Assembly (NCBI RefSeq): GCF_036880985.1
Contig: NZ_JBAJNO010000006.1
Coordinates: 62,001-126,000, forward strand
Origin: Limibacter armeniacum
GTDB taxonomy: Bacteria; Bacteroidota; Bacteroidia; Cytophagales; Flammeovirgaceae
Length of the DNA: 64,000 bases
Direction of reading: 5' to 3'
A program made the position numbers and the translations under genes. Below the pieces are notes generated by a model, which saw only the letters and a program-made list of their open reading frames with translations, did not search any database and was not told the origin of the DNA. Shown piece after piece: positions 18,082 through 26,784 of this stretch (positions within the stretch are counted from its first letter, which is position 1; each line of letters opens with the position of its first letter).

Positions 18082-20499
18082 ATGATATTCCAGCTGAAAA
18101 ATTTTTTAGTCATATGCACGATTTTTTGTGCTTGCGTATTCACCTCAGACTTGTTTGCCCAACAGTCCAAAGGTCAGATCAGTGGAACTGTGCTATCTGA
18201 AGAGGGAAAACCACTTGCTGATGCCTATGTTTTTTTGAAAAACACAAATTACCACACCACAACAGACAAGGAAGGGTTCTACCATTTGGCAGCTCCAGCT
18301 GGAGACTACAAAGTTATCTGTACAAGTATTGGGTACATCAATCAGGTAAGAGACATAGTCGTTCAGACAGGACAAACCAACAATCTGAGCCTGACCTTGG
18401 CATTTGACCCGAACATGATACTGGATGAAGTAACGGTTGCCGGCAAATCCATTGTAGAAGAGGTCAACGAATCAGCATATAACGTAGTAGCCATTGATGC
18501 AGGAAAGCTGAAAAACAGTTCGATGGACTTGTCACAAGCGATGGAAAAAGTTTCCGGCATCCGGATAAGAAGGTCTGGTGGACAAGGCTCCCGTACTTCT
18601 ATTATGCTGAATGGTTTTTCGGGCAAACATGTAAAGGTATTTATGGACGGTATCCCCATGAATAACTTTGGTCCTGCTTTCAATATCAACAATATTCCCA
18701 TCAACCTAGCCGACAGAATTGAGATCTATAAAGGTGTAGTACCTATCGAATTGGGTTCAGATGCCTTGGGAGGTGCCATCAATATTGTCACTAAAAAGAC
18801 TTCAAATACCTACTTGGATGCCTCCTACTCATATGGGTCATTCAATACACATAAGTCCAGTATAAACTTTGGTAGCACTTCAAGGTCTGGTTTCACTTTC
18901 AGCATCAATGCCTTCCAAAGCTATTCAGACAATAACTATAAGGTAAAATCCCTGTTGCTGGATGTCAATGAAGATGGTATTAATGACGGTGTCTACTCCA
19001 CTGAAGAATATTGGTTCAGGCGTTTTCATGATACCTACCACAACGAATCAGTTGTTGGTAAAATAGGTGTACAGAAAAAACCTTGGGCTGACCGACTGTT
19101 ACTGGGGTTAACGCTTTCCCAAATGGAAGCTGATATTCAGCATGCCAACATCATGAAGATCGTATATGGCGGCAGAAAGAGAGAGGCAACTACCATTATG
19201 CCTTCACTGGAATATTTCAAAAACAACCTCTTTGTCAAAGACCTGACGTTTTCACTTACAGCGAATTACAGCCAAGTGAACAATGTGAATATTGACACGG
19301 TAGCAAGACAGTACAACTGGAATGGTGAATACAGGATAAAATCATCCAAAGGTGAAGGAGACTATTCGTTGGGCAAGTATAGCAACAACAGTGGCGTCGC
19401 TACCGCCAACCTTACGTACTCGCCAAATGACAAACACCATTTTGCACTCAATAATGTATTCAGCACCTATGCCAGAAAGAACACAGATGAAAAAGCAACA
19501 GCTGAAACCGGTGCTGCCATCGACTCCATCAAACGATCGAACCTCAAAAATGTATTGGGTATCTCTTATCGTTATCAGGTAAATAAAAAGTGGAATACTG
19601 CTGCTTTTGGTAAAAACTACTTTGTCTCTGTAACAGGCCCTGTAGATACCACTTCAACTACTACTGCCCAATATGAACGTCAAACCAGAAGCTTCAATAC
19701 AACAGGTTACGGACTGGTCACCAACTACCAACTGACACCAAACCTGCTATTAAAAGCATCCTTTGAAAAGACCTATCGTCTGCCATCAGAAACAGAATTG
19801 TTTGGAGACGAGGTTTTGGAGGTGGGTACTGTCACCCTCAAAGCTGAAAACAGCAACAACGTCAACTTTAATGTGAGCTACAATCCTTCCTTCGGAAAAT
19901 CAAAACTACATAGCATAAACCTTGATGCCGGTTTTATATACCGTGACACAAGAGACTATATCAGAAGGCAGATTGAACAAAAATACGGAGGAGCCTACTA
20001 CACCAACCACGGCAAGGTACTTAACCTAGGCATCGACTTGGAAGCGAAATACTACTACAATAACCAATTCTCTTTGGGTGGTAATATGAGCTACCAGAAT
20101 ATCCGCAATATGGAAGAGTTCTCTCCAAGTGGCCAAAAACTGATCTACTATAAAGACAGGATGCCTAACCTACCCTACTTGTTCGGCAATGCTTTTACCA
20201 GTTATGAATTTACTGGCAAACAGGGGAACTCACTTACTGTAAGCTACTTCCTGAATTATGTACATGAGTTTTTCCGCCAATGGGAAAGCGAGGGGGGATC
20301 AAGGGATAAGAAGGTAATTCCCGAACAGCTCTCACACGACCTAGCGCTTACCTATATACTGAAAAACGGTCGCTACAATATCTCTCTGGAAGTACAGAAC
20401 CTTACTGATGAACTGCTATACGATAACTACAGCTTGCAAAAGCCGGGGCGTAGTTTCTCTGCCAAGCTAAGATATTACTTCACTAAGCATAACGATTAA
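18082..20499 (+). CDS. TonB-dependent siderophore receptor, XusA-like
   Basis: An 805-residue outer-membrane receptor. A signal peptide (about 1-26) is followed by a carboxypeptidase-regulatory-like domain (SGTVLSEEGKPLADAYVFLKNT, about 32-110), a plug domain with SGIRIRRSGGQGSRTSIMLNG, and a beta-barrel ending in an aromatic-rich strand (KLRYYFTKHND). It imports a ferric siderophore using TonB energy. It differs from SusC in its shorter length and lack of a SusD partner. The DUF4374 lipoprotein 32 bases downstream and the later PepSY reductase match the order of xusABC in Bacteroides thetaiotaomicron. The upstream PchR-like gene supports iron-siderophore use. Confidence 0.9.
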   Translation: MIFQLKNFLVICTIFCACVFTSDLFAQQSKGQISGTVLSEEGKPLADAYVFLKNTNYHTTTDKEGFYHLAAPAGDYKVICTSIGYINQVRDIVVQTGQTNNLSLTLAFDPNMILDEVTVAGKSIVEEVNESAYNVVAIDAGKLKNSSMDLSQAMEKVSGIRIRRSGGQGSRTSIMLNGFSGKHVKVFMDGIPMNNFGPAFNINNIPINLADRIEIYKGVVPIELGSDALGGAINIVTKKTSNTYLDASYSYGSFNTHKSSINFGSTSRSGFTFSINAFQSYSDNNYKVKSLLLDVNEDGINDGVYSTEEYWFRRFHDTYHNESVVGKIGVQKKPWADRLLLGLTLSQMEADIQHANIMKIVYGGRKREATTIMPSLEYFKNNLFVKDLTFSLTANYSQVNNVNIDTVARQYNWNGEYRIKSSKGEGDYSLGKYSNNSGVATANLTYSPNDKHHFALNNVFSTYARKNTDEKATAETGAAIDSIKRSNLKNVLGISYRYQVNKKWNTAAFGKNYFVSVTGPVDTTSTTTAQYERQTRSFNTTGYGLVTNYQLTPNLLLKASFEKTYRLPSETELFGDEVLEVGTVTLKAENSNNVNFNVSYNPSFGKSKLHSINLDAGFIYRDTRDYIRRQIEQKYGGAYYTNHGKVLNLGIDLEAKYYYNNQFSLGGNMSYQNIRNMEEFSPSGQKLIYYKDRMPNLPYLFGNAFTSYEFTGKQGNSLTVSYFLNYVHEFFRQWESEGGSRDKKVIPEQLSHDLALTYILKNGRYNISLEVQNLTDELLYDNYSLQKPGRSFSAKLRYYFTKHND

Positions 20500-20531
20500 A
20501 TAAATAACAAATTCAAAATCAACCATTTAAA

Positions 20532-21839
20532 ATGACTGATATAAAACGACTATTCGCCTACGGACTATCCGCTTATATGGCTTTCTCACTTGTAGCCTGT
20601 GACAGTGATGATAAAGAGGATACTTCAGAACCGACACCTGAGATCACAGAATCACAACCAACCTTTTTTATCTCTGCCAATGGAGAGTCCGCAGAATATG
20701 TTTTAACTACTGATGACATCAACTCAGGAGACTTGTCTCTAGCCGGACAAGGGATTGAGCTTGAACAAACCAACTACAGATGGATTTTCAACCATGAGCC
20801 ATCTGTAGCCATAGGACTTGTTTATGCACAAGGAGAGCCAGGCATCGGGTTAGGCTATCAGCTTGATGCATATGGCAATATGCAGAGTATTGGTTCATTC
20901 CAAATTACCTCACGATTCACTTCTTACGGCTTCTTTGAGAGTAATGCCATTACCAGTGTAGGTGGTCAGACTCTGACAGACGATCAAGGAAATGCTTTGC
21001 TAGATAACGATGGCAATGAGCGTTCGGATGGCGCCACTTTCAATATCATCAACTTTGAAAATGGACAACTTTCCATGTCGAGCAAATCCATTGAGACGCT
21101 GGATAAAATCGTAGATGGACAGCAGGTTACGTTCTCAGGTATTGTTGATATGGGCAATGGTGAGTTCCTGACGGGTGTGGTCGCTTCTACACCAAAAGCC
21201 ACTGCTGAAGGAGGTGGAAGTTCTGGCTCTGTGCTGTATCCTGACAGCTGTTGGGTAGCTGCACTTGATGCAGACCTTAATATCAAGAGAGTTTACAGGT
21301 CCGACAAATTGAGCTATGCATCAGGTCGTTACCGTTCCCAGTACTATTCGCAAATCAATCAAGATGATAAGGGAAATGCTTATGTATTTTCAGGCTCATT
21401 CGAGACCACTGCAACCAAACCTTGTGGCGCCTTGAGAATCAATAGTGGAGCAACCGATTTTGATGATAGCTACTACTTCAATATTGAAGCACTATCTGAC
21501 GGATACCACTTCAGACAGGTATGGCACATCACAGAAGACTACTTCCTGTTGGAGTTCTACAACGAGTTGGAAGTGACAACCAATACGCCTGCCACACAAT
21601 ATGGTATTGTAAAGATGGAAGATAAGACCTTCAACTGGCTCTCAGGATTCCTTTCCAAGGACAGCATTACAGACTCAGGTTTACCAATGTCTTACGAAGG
21701 CAAACTTTACTTCCCAATTACTGTAGATGGTGAGTACCCTGCTATCTACGTAATTGACCCAGCGACTGCAACAGCAGAGAAAGGCATTACTGTAGAAGCT
21801 ACTGCAGTCAATGCAATTGGCATCATGGAAACTGAATAA
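20532..21839 (+). CDS. DUF4374 surface lipoprotein, XusB-like
   Basis: A 435-residue lipoprotein (lipobox SLVAC, Cys23) followed by an acidic linker and a beta-propeller-like DUF4374 domain. In Bacteroides thetaiotaomicron the DUF4374 protein XusB is a surface lipoprotein that binds ferric siderophores and hands them to the receptor XusA. That role is inferred here from family and position. It follows the receptor by 32 bases and is probably co-transcribed. A 19-bp hairpin after its stop may limit read-through into the next gene. Confidence 0.85.
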   Translation: MTDIKRLFAYGLSAYMAFSLVACDSDDKEDTSEPTPEITESQPTFFISANGESAEYVLTTDDINSGDLSLAGQGIELEQTNYRWIFNHEPSVAIGLVYAQGEPGIGLGYQLDAYGNMQSIGSFQITSRFTSYGFFESNAITSVGGQTLTDDQGNALLDNDGNERSDGATFNIINFENGQLSMSSKSIETLDKIVDGQQVTFSGIVDMGNGEFLTGVVASTPKATAEGGGSSGSVLYPDSCWVAALDADLNIKRVYRSDKLSYASGRYRSQYYSQINQDDKGNAYVFSGSFETTATKPCGALRINSGATDFDDSYYFNIEALSDGYHFRQVWHITEDYFLLEFYNELEVTTNTPATQYGIVKMEDKTFNWLSGFLSKDSITDSGLPMSYEGKLYFPITVDGEYPAIYVIDPATATAEKGITVEATAVNAIGIMETE

Positions 21840-21866
21840 GGGATCTCGAATAATTGATTTGGTGAT

Positions 21867-21928
21867 ACAGTAGGTCAATAGTCGTTGTCTATTTATGCTA
21901 ATTCGTAGCAACTGACTATTCCTACTGT
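21867..21928 (+). promoter_or_regulatory. Large intercistronic hairpin
   Basis: Three helices stack in the 153-base gap: ACAGTAGG (21867) with CCTACTGT (21921), AATAGTC (21877) with GACTATT (21914), and GTTG with CAAC. They are interrupted by 2- and 1-base bulges, giving about 19 paired bases around a 21-base loop. There is no T run, so an mRNA-processing or stability element within the operon is more likely than a strong terminator. Confidence 0.6.
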
Positions 21929-21992
21929 TTACTAGAGCCACCCAATTCCAATTCCTCATTTTTAATAATAGTAACTATTTAATCATCTGATC

Positions 21993-23474
21993 ATGAAAAA
22001 GGCAATATACGGCTTCTGTGCAGCCTTGATATGTGCTCCTCTTTTCTTACAGGCACAATCCAAGAATGTGTTTCTGGATAGAAATTACTGGAGTGAAACG
22101 CCCTCAATTGAAGAGGTAAAAAACAGTATAGAAGAAGGCTATGATCCTTTAGAGCTTAACAACCGCAGCTTCAATGGGACTACCTATGCCATTCTGAACA
22201 ATATGCCAACTGAGACAATTGAATTTCTGTTGTCCCTGGAAGGAAATGACATCAACACGATCACCCATGATGGAAGAAACTATCTACACTGGGCTGCCAA
22301 CAAAGACAATCTGGAACTGGTAAAATATCTGGTTGACCACAATATTAACACTGGTCTTGTAGACGACCACGGTTACTCAGTTTTGAATTTTGCAGCAACT
22401 ACCGGCAAACAAAACCCTGAGATGTACGACTACCTATTGGCACATGGTTCCAAAATCACTGAAACCAACCATGACGGTGCCAATTCCCTTTTGTTGCTGA
22501 TTCCTCACCTGAAGGACTTTGCTATGGTGGATTACTTCATTTCAAAAGGTTTGGACTTGGACAGTAAGGACAAAGACGGAAATGGTGCATTTTATTATGC
22601 TGCCAAAACAGGCAATACTGAAATGATGGATATCCTGATCGAAAAAGGAGTTAAATACACGAATTCCAATGCCATGATTGCGGCAAGTAAAGGAACCAGA
22701 AGAAGCTCCAACCCACTTTCAGTATTTGAATATCTGGAGAAAAAAGGCCTTCAAGCCAATGTGGTAACCAAAGAAGGCGAGACACCACTGCACCTGTTGG
22801 CTGGCAAAGCCAAAGATACAGATGTAATCCGCTACTTTATTGGCAAAGGTGTAGATGTAAACAAGCAAGACAAGGATGGCAATACAGCCTTGATCAACGC
22901 TGCCGGACGCAATAACCTTAAGGTTGTCAGCTTTATTGTGGAAAAGTCCAAAGACATCAATGCCAGCAACAAGGATGGAGAGACTGCGCTTACCAATGCC
23001 GTTAAAGGCAACAAGGGAGAAGTCGTGAGCTACCTGATCAGTAAAGGTGCTGAAGTCAACCATAAGGACAAGGAAGGAAACAATGTAGGTTTTTACCTGA
23101 TTCAGTCTTACCGCCCAAATAACAAGGGGGCATTCAATGAAAAACTCGAACTCCTTCAAAAAAATGGCTTTGATCCTAAAGCAAAGCAGGCGAAAGGCAA
23201 TACCCTTTTCCATTTGGCTGCTGAGATAAACGACCTGAATCTTTTGAAAGCAGTACAAGCATTGGGAGTGGATGTCAACCAAACAAATGACGAAGGTACG
23301 ACTCCTTTGCAAATCGCTGCCATGAAAGCTACCGATGATGTCATTCTTAAATACCTGATCAAGATCGGTGCTGATACAAAGGTAAAAACGGCTTTTGAAG
23401 AGACTGTTTACGACTTGGCAAACGAGAATGAGTTGCTTCAGGCTAAAGGGGTTAATATCACTTTCTTAAAATAA
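21993..23474 (+). CDS. Exported ankyrin-repeat protein
   Basis: A 493-residue protein with a cleavable signal peptide (MKKAIYGFCAALICAPLFLQAQ) and roughly a dozen ankyrin repeats, for example DGRNYLHWAANKDNLELVKY, EGETPLHLLAGKAKDTDVIRY and DGNTALINAAGRNNLKVVSF. Ankyrin stacks bind other proteins, and being exported it most likely acts in the periplasm. The DUF2271 gene starts 6 bases after its stop, so the two are translationally linked. Its presence between the DUF4374 and PepSY genes is not part of the described Bacteroides xus operon. It could scaffold the electron-transfer or uptake proteins, or be a metal-homeostasis factor like other periplasmic ankyrins. Confidence 0.85.
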   Translation: MKKAIYGFCAALICAPLFLQAQSKNVFLDRNYWSETPSIEEVKNSIEEGYDPLELNNRSFNGTTYAILNNMPTETIEFLLSLEGNDINTITHDGRNYLHWAANKDNLELVKYLVDHNINTGLVDDHGYSVLNFAATTGKQNPEMYDYLLAHGSKITETNHDGANSLLLLIPHLKDFAMVDYFISKGLDLDSKDKDGNGAFYYAAKTGNTEMMDILIEKGVKYTNSNAMIAASKGTRRSSNPLSVFEYLEKKGLQANVVTKEGETPLHLLAGKAKDTDVIRYFIGKGVDVNKQDKDGNTALINAAGRNNLKVVSFIVEKSKDINASNKDGETALTNAVKGNKGEVVSYLISKGAEVNHKDKEGNNVGFYLIQSYRPNNKGAFNEKLELLQKNGFDPKAKQAKGNTLFHLAAEINDLNLLKAVQALGVDVNQTNDEGTTPLQIAAMKATDDVILKYLIKIGADTKVKTAFEETVYDLANENELLQAKGVNITFLK

Positions 23475-23479
23475 GGAAT

Positions 23480-23965
23480 ATGCTAAAGGAAAAATTCGTA
23501 TGGGTACTGTTGAGCATCTTCCTGTTCAGTTGGATGCCCATAAAGACTAACACAAGTACTTCCTACAAATGTATGGTTCAGTTAACCAACTACAAAGGTG
23601 AAGGTGCTTACATGGTCATTTCATTGATTGACCAAGATGGGGAATATGAGAAAACACTTTATGTGATGGGTAAGGATGAGGAATGGTATCCTGACCTGAC
23701 TAACTGGTGGCATTTCTTTGACAACAACAGAACTGATATAGACGGCATGAGTGGGGCTACCATCTCAGGAGGTGAAAGAACTGTTTGTGTTATCGAACTG
23801 GACAGTGACAAAATTGACGCTGGCTATAAACTTAGGTTCGAAACAGCCGTGGAAGATCAAAAGTATTTTGTGGACGATGTAGAAGTTCCACTCACTGCTG
23901 AAACCGTCAAAGGTAAGTTTGATGGCAAGGGATATATACGCTATATCCGTATGATACCGAACTAA
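23480..23965 (+). CDS. DUF2271 protein with flavinylation motif
   Basis: A 161-residue exported protein (hydrophobic N-terminus about 6-20) of the DUF2271 type. Residues 88-94 read D-G-M-S-G-A-T, which fits the ApbE flavin-transfer consensus DxxSGAT seen in NqrC, RnfG and other covalently flavinylated proteins. FMN would be linked to T94. It lies 6 bases after the ankyrin gene and 22 bases before the PepSY/flavodoxin reductase. It probably accepts electrons from that membrane protein and passes them to a periplasmic ferric complex. No ApbE gene is in the window. Flavinylation is inferred from the motif only. Confidence 0.8.
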   Translation: MLKEKFVWVLLSIFLFSWMPIKTNTSTSYKCMVQLTNYKGEGAYMVISLIDQDGEYEKTLYVMGKDEEWYPDLTNWWHFFDNNRTDIDGMSGATISGGERTVCVIELDSDKIDAGYKLRFETAVEDQKYFVDDVEVPLTAETVKGKFDGKGYIRYIRMIPN

Positions 23966-23987
23966 TAGCATACCAACTGACAAATAA

Positions 23988-26198
23988 ATGATTATTTCAA
24001 TCTGGAGATACAGCCATCTGGTTTTGGCTGTATCCTCTTTCCTTTTTGTACTGATTGCCGCACTGACGGGGATAGTCCTATCTTTTGAGCCTATCACTTA
24101 CAAGATGATGGGTTACAGTATCGCAGGTGCAGCTGATTTGAGTTTGGCAGAGACCTTAATTCATCTCAAGTCCACCTATGCTGAAATACTGAGTCTCAAG
24201 GTAGATCACAATGGTTTTGTAGCAGTGTCTGCCATTGATCAGGCAGGTAATATGGGAGACTTTTATGTCAATCCATTTACTGGTGAAAAGCTAGGCGAAG
24301 TAGTTGAAAAGGCACCACTATTTGAGTTTGCCACAAGTCTTCACAGGTCTTTGTTCCTGAAAGGACTTGGTCGCTTTTTTGTCGGGCTTTCTGCTTTCTT
24401 GCTTTTACTGATCACAGTTACTGGCATTATCCTCATCCTTAAAAGACAACAGGGCATCAAGCATTTTTTTGCCACAATCCAGAAAGAAAGCTTTTACCAA
24501 TACTACCATATTTACTTGGGCAGGATATCCCTCATCCCAATCCTGATTATTACGCTAAGCGGCACCTACCTCTCATTACAGCGTTTTGACATAATTCCAG
24601 AAGAAGCCCCCCTTTCACATAACATTGATTTTGAGCATATTTCTGAAACACCCAAAATTGACTATAGCGCATTCCCAATATTTAAAACCACAAAGCTGTC
24701 TGCGTTAAGAGTATTAGAGTTTCCTTTCTCAGAAGATGTAGAAGATTACTATACTCTTCAGCTAACGAACAAAGAATTACTGGTAAACCAACTGACAGGA
24801 GAGATCCTGAGTGAACAAAGCTACCCTTTGGTAACGTTACTTTCCGAGCTGAGCCTGACGCTCCATACCGGTCAAGGAAATGTAGGATGGGCAATCATCT
24901 TGGGACTTTCGGCATGTGGTATCCTGTTCTTTATCTACTCAGGATTTGCCCTTACGCTCAAACGTAAAAGCACCAAACTGAAGAACACTTTCAAAAAGGA
25001 TGACTGTAAATATATTATTCTGGTAGGTTCAGAAACTGGTAGTACACTCCCATTCGCCATGCAGTTACAAAACCAGTTGCTGGAGATAGGTGAAAAGTCA
25101 TTTATTACAGAAATGAACCGATTCTCAGAGTTCAGGAAGATGGAACACCTGATTGTGATCACTTCCACATATGGACAAGGAGAAGCACCAGCCAATGCCA
25201 ACAAGTTTGTAGCACTTTTCAGTAAGTTCCCTCCTACTCAACCCTATACGTATTCTGTAGTTGGGTTTGGCTCATTGGCATACGCTGACTTCTGCCAGTT
25301 TGCCTTGGATGTAGACCAAATGCTTTACAAGGATACGCTAAGTTCACGACTACTGGAGGTACAAACCATTAACAACCGCTCTTGGGAGGCTTACCGACAT
25401 TGGGGGCGAGAATGGGAAAAATGTATCGGTTTGACATTGGATTTTCCTGCAAAAAGCCCAATAGAAACCACCAAAAAGAAGCAGTACACTTTCAAGGTCA
25501 TCCAAAAAACTGCTGCTGTTGAAAATCCTGATGATACATTCCTGATCCAGCTTCAACCCATGCAGAAACTGCGTTTGACTTCCGGTGACCTCCTAGCGGT
25601 TTATCCATCTGAAGATGAACACGAACGCTTGTATTCGATGGCAGTTACAAAAGAGCAAACGATTTTGCTCAGTGTGAAACGACATGAAAAGGGTATTTGC
25701 TCCAACTATTTAAACAACCTTAGTTGCGGCGAACTGCTCAATGCCAGCATTGTAACCAATAAAGACTTTCACTTCCCCACCAAAGCATCAAAAGTGGTGA
25801 TGATCAGTACGGGAACCGGCATTGCCCCTTTTCTTGGAATGCTTTCCCAAAACAGCAAGCAGATTGAGACTCATTTATATTGGGGTGGAAGAAATGAAGC
25901 ATCATACGCACTCTACCGATACAGTATTGAAAACAACCTGAAAGAGCGTCATTTAACCCGATTTGCACCAGCTTATTCCAGAGTTGAAAAGGAACGTAAT
26001 TATGTTCAGCATTTGATCGAAAAAGATCAGCAGCTAATTGCCCAGACACTTGATGAAAATGGCGTAATCATGGTTTGCGGTTCTATTGCCATGCAACAGG
26101 AAGTAATGCAAACACTTGAAAAAATTGTATTCAACCACAACGGACATAACTTAAGCTACTATCAGAAGAAGCAACAAATCCGGATAGATTGTTATTAG
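23988..26198 (+). CDS. PepSY membrane flavodoxin/NADPH reductase, XusC-like
   Basis: A 736-residue inner-membrane reductase. The N-terminal half is a PepSY_TM domain with four membrane helices (about 9-32, 125-150, 178-198 and 303-328) and periplasmic PepSY segments. The cytoplasmic half is built like cytochrome P450/sulfite reductase: flavodoxin (FMN) domain beginning ILVGSETGSTLPF near 345, FAD domain with RLYSMAV near 549, and NADPH domain with STGTGIAPFLGML near 607. It ends in an aromatic residue (CY) as in that family. It would carry NADPH electrons across the membrane to reduce periplasmic ferric siderophore, possibly through the flavinylated DUF2271 protein. It is the last large gene of the iron operon. 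Confidence 0.9.
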   Translation: MIISIWRYSHLVLAVSSFLFVLIAALTGIVLSFEPITYKMMGYSIAGAADLSLAETLIHLKSTYAEILSLKVDHNGFVAVSAIDQAGNMGDFYVNPFTGEKLGEVVEKAPLFEFATSLHRSLFLKGLGRFFVGLSAFLLLLITVTGIILILKRQQGIKHFFATIQKESFYQYYHIYLGRISLIPILIITLSGTYLSLQRFDIIPEEAPLSHNIDFEHISETPKIDYSAFPIFKTTKLSALRVLEFPFSEDVEDYYTLQLTNKELLVNQLTGEILSEQSYPLVTLLSELSLTLHTGQGNVGWAIILGLSACGILFFIYSGFALTLKRKSTKLKNTFKKDDCKYIILVGSETGSTLPFAMQLQNQLLEIGEKSFITEMNRFSEFRKMEHLIVITSTYGQGEAPANANKFVALFSKFPPTQPYTYSVVGFGSLAYADFCQFALDVDQMLYKDTLSSRLLEVQTINNRSWEAYRHWGREWEKCIGLTLDFPAKSPIETTKKKQYTFKVIQKTAAVENPDDTFLIQLQPMQKLRLTSGDLLAVYPSEDEHERLYSMAVTKEQTILLSVKRHEKGICSNYLNNLSCGELLNASIVTNKDFHFPTKASKVVMISTGTGIAPFLGMLSQNSKQIETHLYWGGRNEASYALYRYSIENNLKERHLTRFAPAYSRVEKERNYVQHLIEKDQQLIAQTLDENGVIMVCGSIAMQQEVMQTLEKIVFNHNGHNLSYYQKKQQIRIDCY

Positions 26199-26269
26199 AA
26201 AGAGTAAAAGCCTCATCATTCAAAATTATCCGTGATAAACATATTTCAAATCAGCCAACAGAAAAAGCT

Positions 26270-26566
26270 ATGAACAAAAGAGCAAACAAGTACAAAATGA
26301 ATTTGAATCTGGTTTCACTTGCCAATGGTGAAAAACCTGAACTGGAAAAAGCAATTGAACTGGAATTTGATAACCATGACGAAATTTTTGGGCTTATCGA
26401 AAGGTCAAAGGAAAAGAACCTGTTTGATAACCCACAACAGTCTGTAGAGTTTACCATTGGGCTTAAGCTGTTTAGTGAGGTGATGCTTAAAAACCGTAAT
26501 CACCCGCTGTTTGAAGCATTTGCTCCAGCCTTTCGGGACTTTATGAAGAAACTGAAAAGTATGTAG
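26270..26566 (+). CDS. DUF3861 small protein
   Basis: A 98-residue cytoplasmic protein matching the DUF3861 pattern (N-terminal ANKYKMNLNLV strand, central FDNHDEIFGLIERSK, C-terminal FAPAFRDFMKKL helix). Function is unknown. The frame opens earlier (26189, overlapping the PepSY gene), but the ATG at 26270 matches where the domain begins. It is followed by an intrinsic terminator at 26714, so it is probably the last gene of the operon. DUF3861 genes often accompany oxidoreductase genes, but no role can be stated. Confidence 0.8.
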   Translation: MNKRANKYKMNLNLVSLANGEKPELEKAIELEFDNHDEIFGLIERSKEKNLFDNPQQSVEFTIGLKLFSEVMLKNRNHPLFEAFAPAFRDFMKKLKSM

Positions 26567-26713
26567 TCAATATGGCTACCAACGAAATTAGGTAAGTGTG
26601 TTTTATCTAAAATTTGGTGATATATCAATACAGGAACAGAATGAAAAAAGTGCATAGTGTAATAGGTAGTTTTTAATAAAGCTTTTTTCATGAAAATTCC
26701 TTCAATTGGAAAA

Positions 26714-26742
26714 CCCTGAATGATTCGTTCGGGGCTTTTTTT
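26714..26742 (+). terminator. Intrinsic terminator of the iron operon
   Basis: CCCTGAA (26714-26720) pairs with TTCGGGG (26728-26734, one G-T pair) around a 7-base loop, followed by C and seven Ts. It lies about 150 bases after the DUF3861 stop and just before the esterase gene. Confidence 0.88.
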
Positions 26743-26784
26743 ATTTCTTTGGGATTTCTTAATTCAATAGTAAACTTGATAAAC

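Noticed and set aside
22719-23312. Minus-strand 197-codon frame opposite the ankyrin gene
   Set aside because: A product of the repetitive codon pattern of ankyrin repeats on the other strand; no motif seen.
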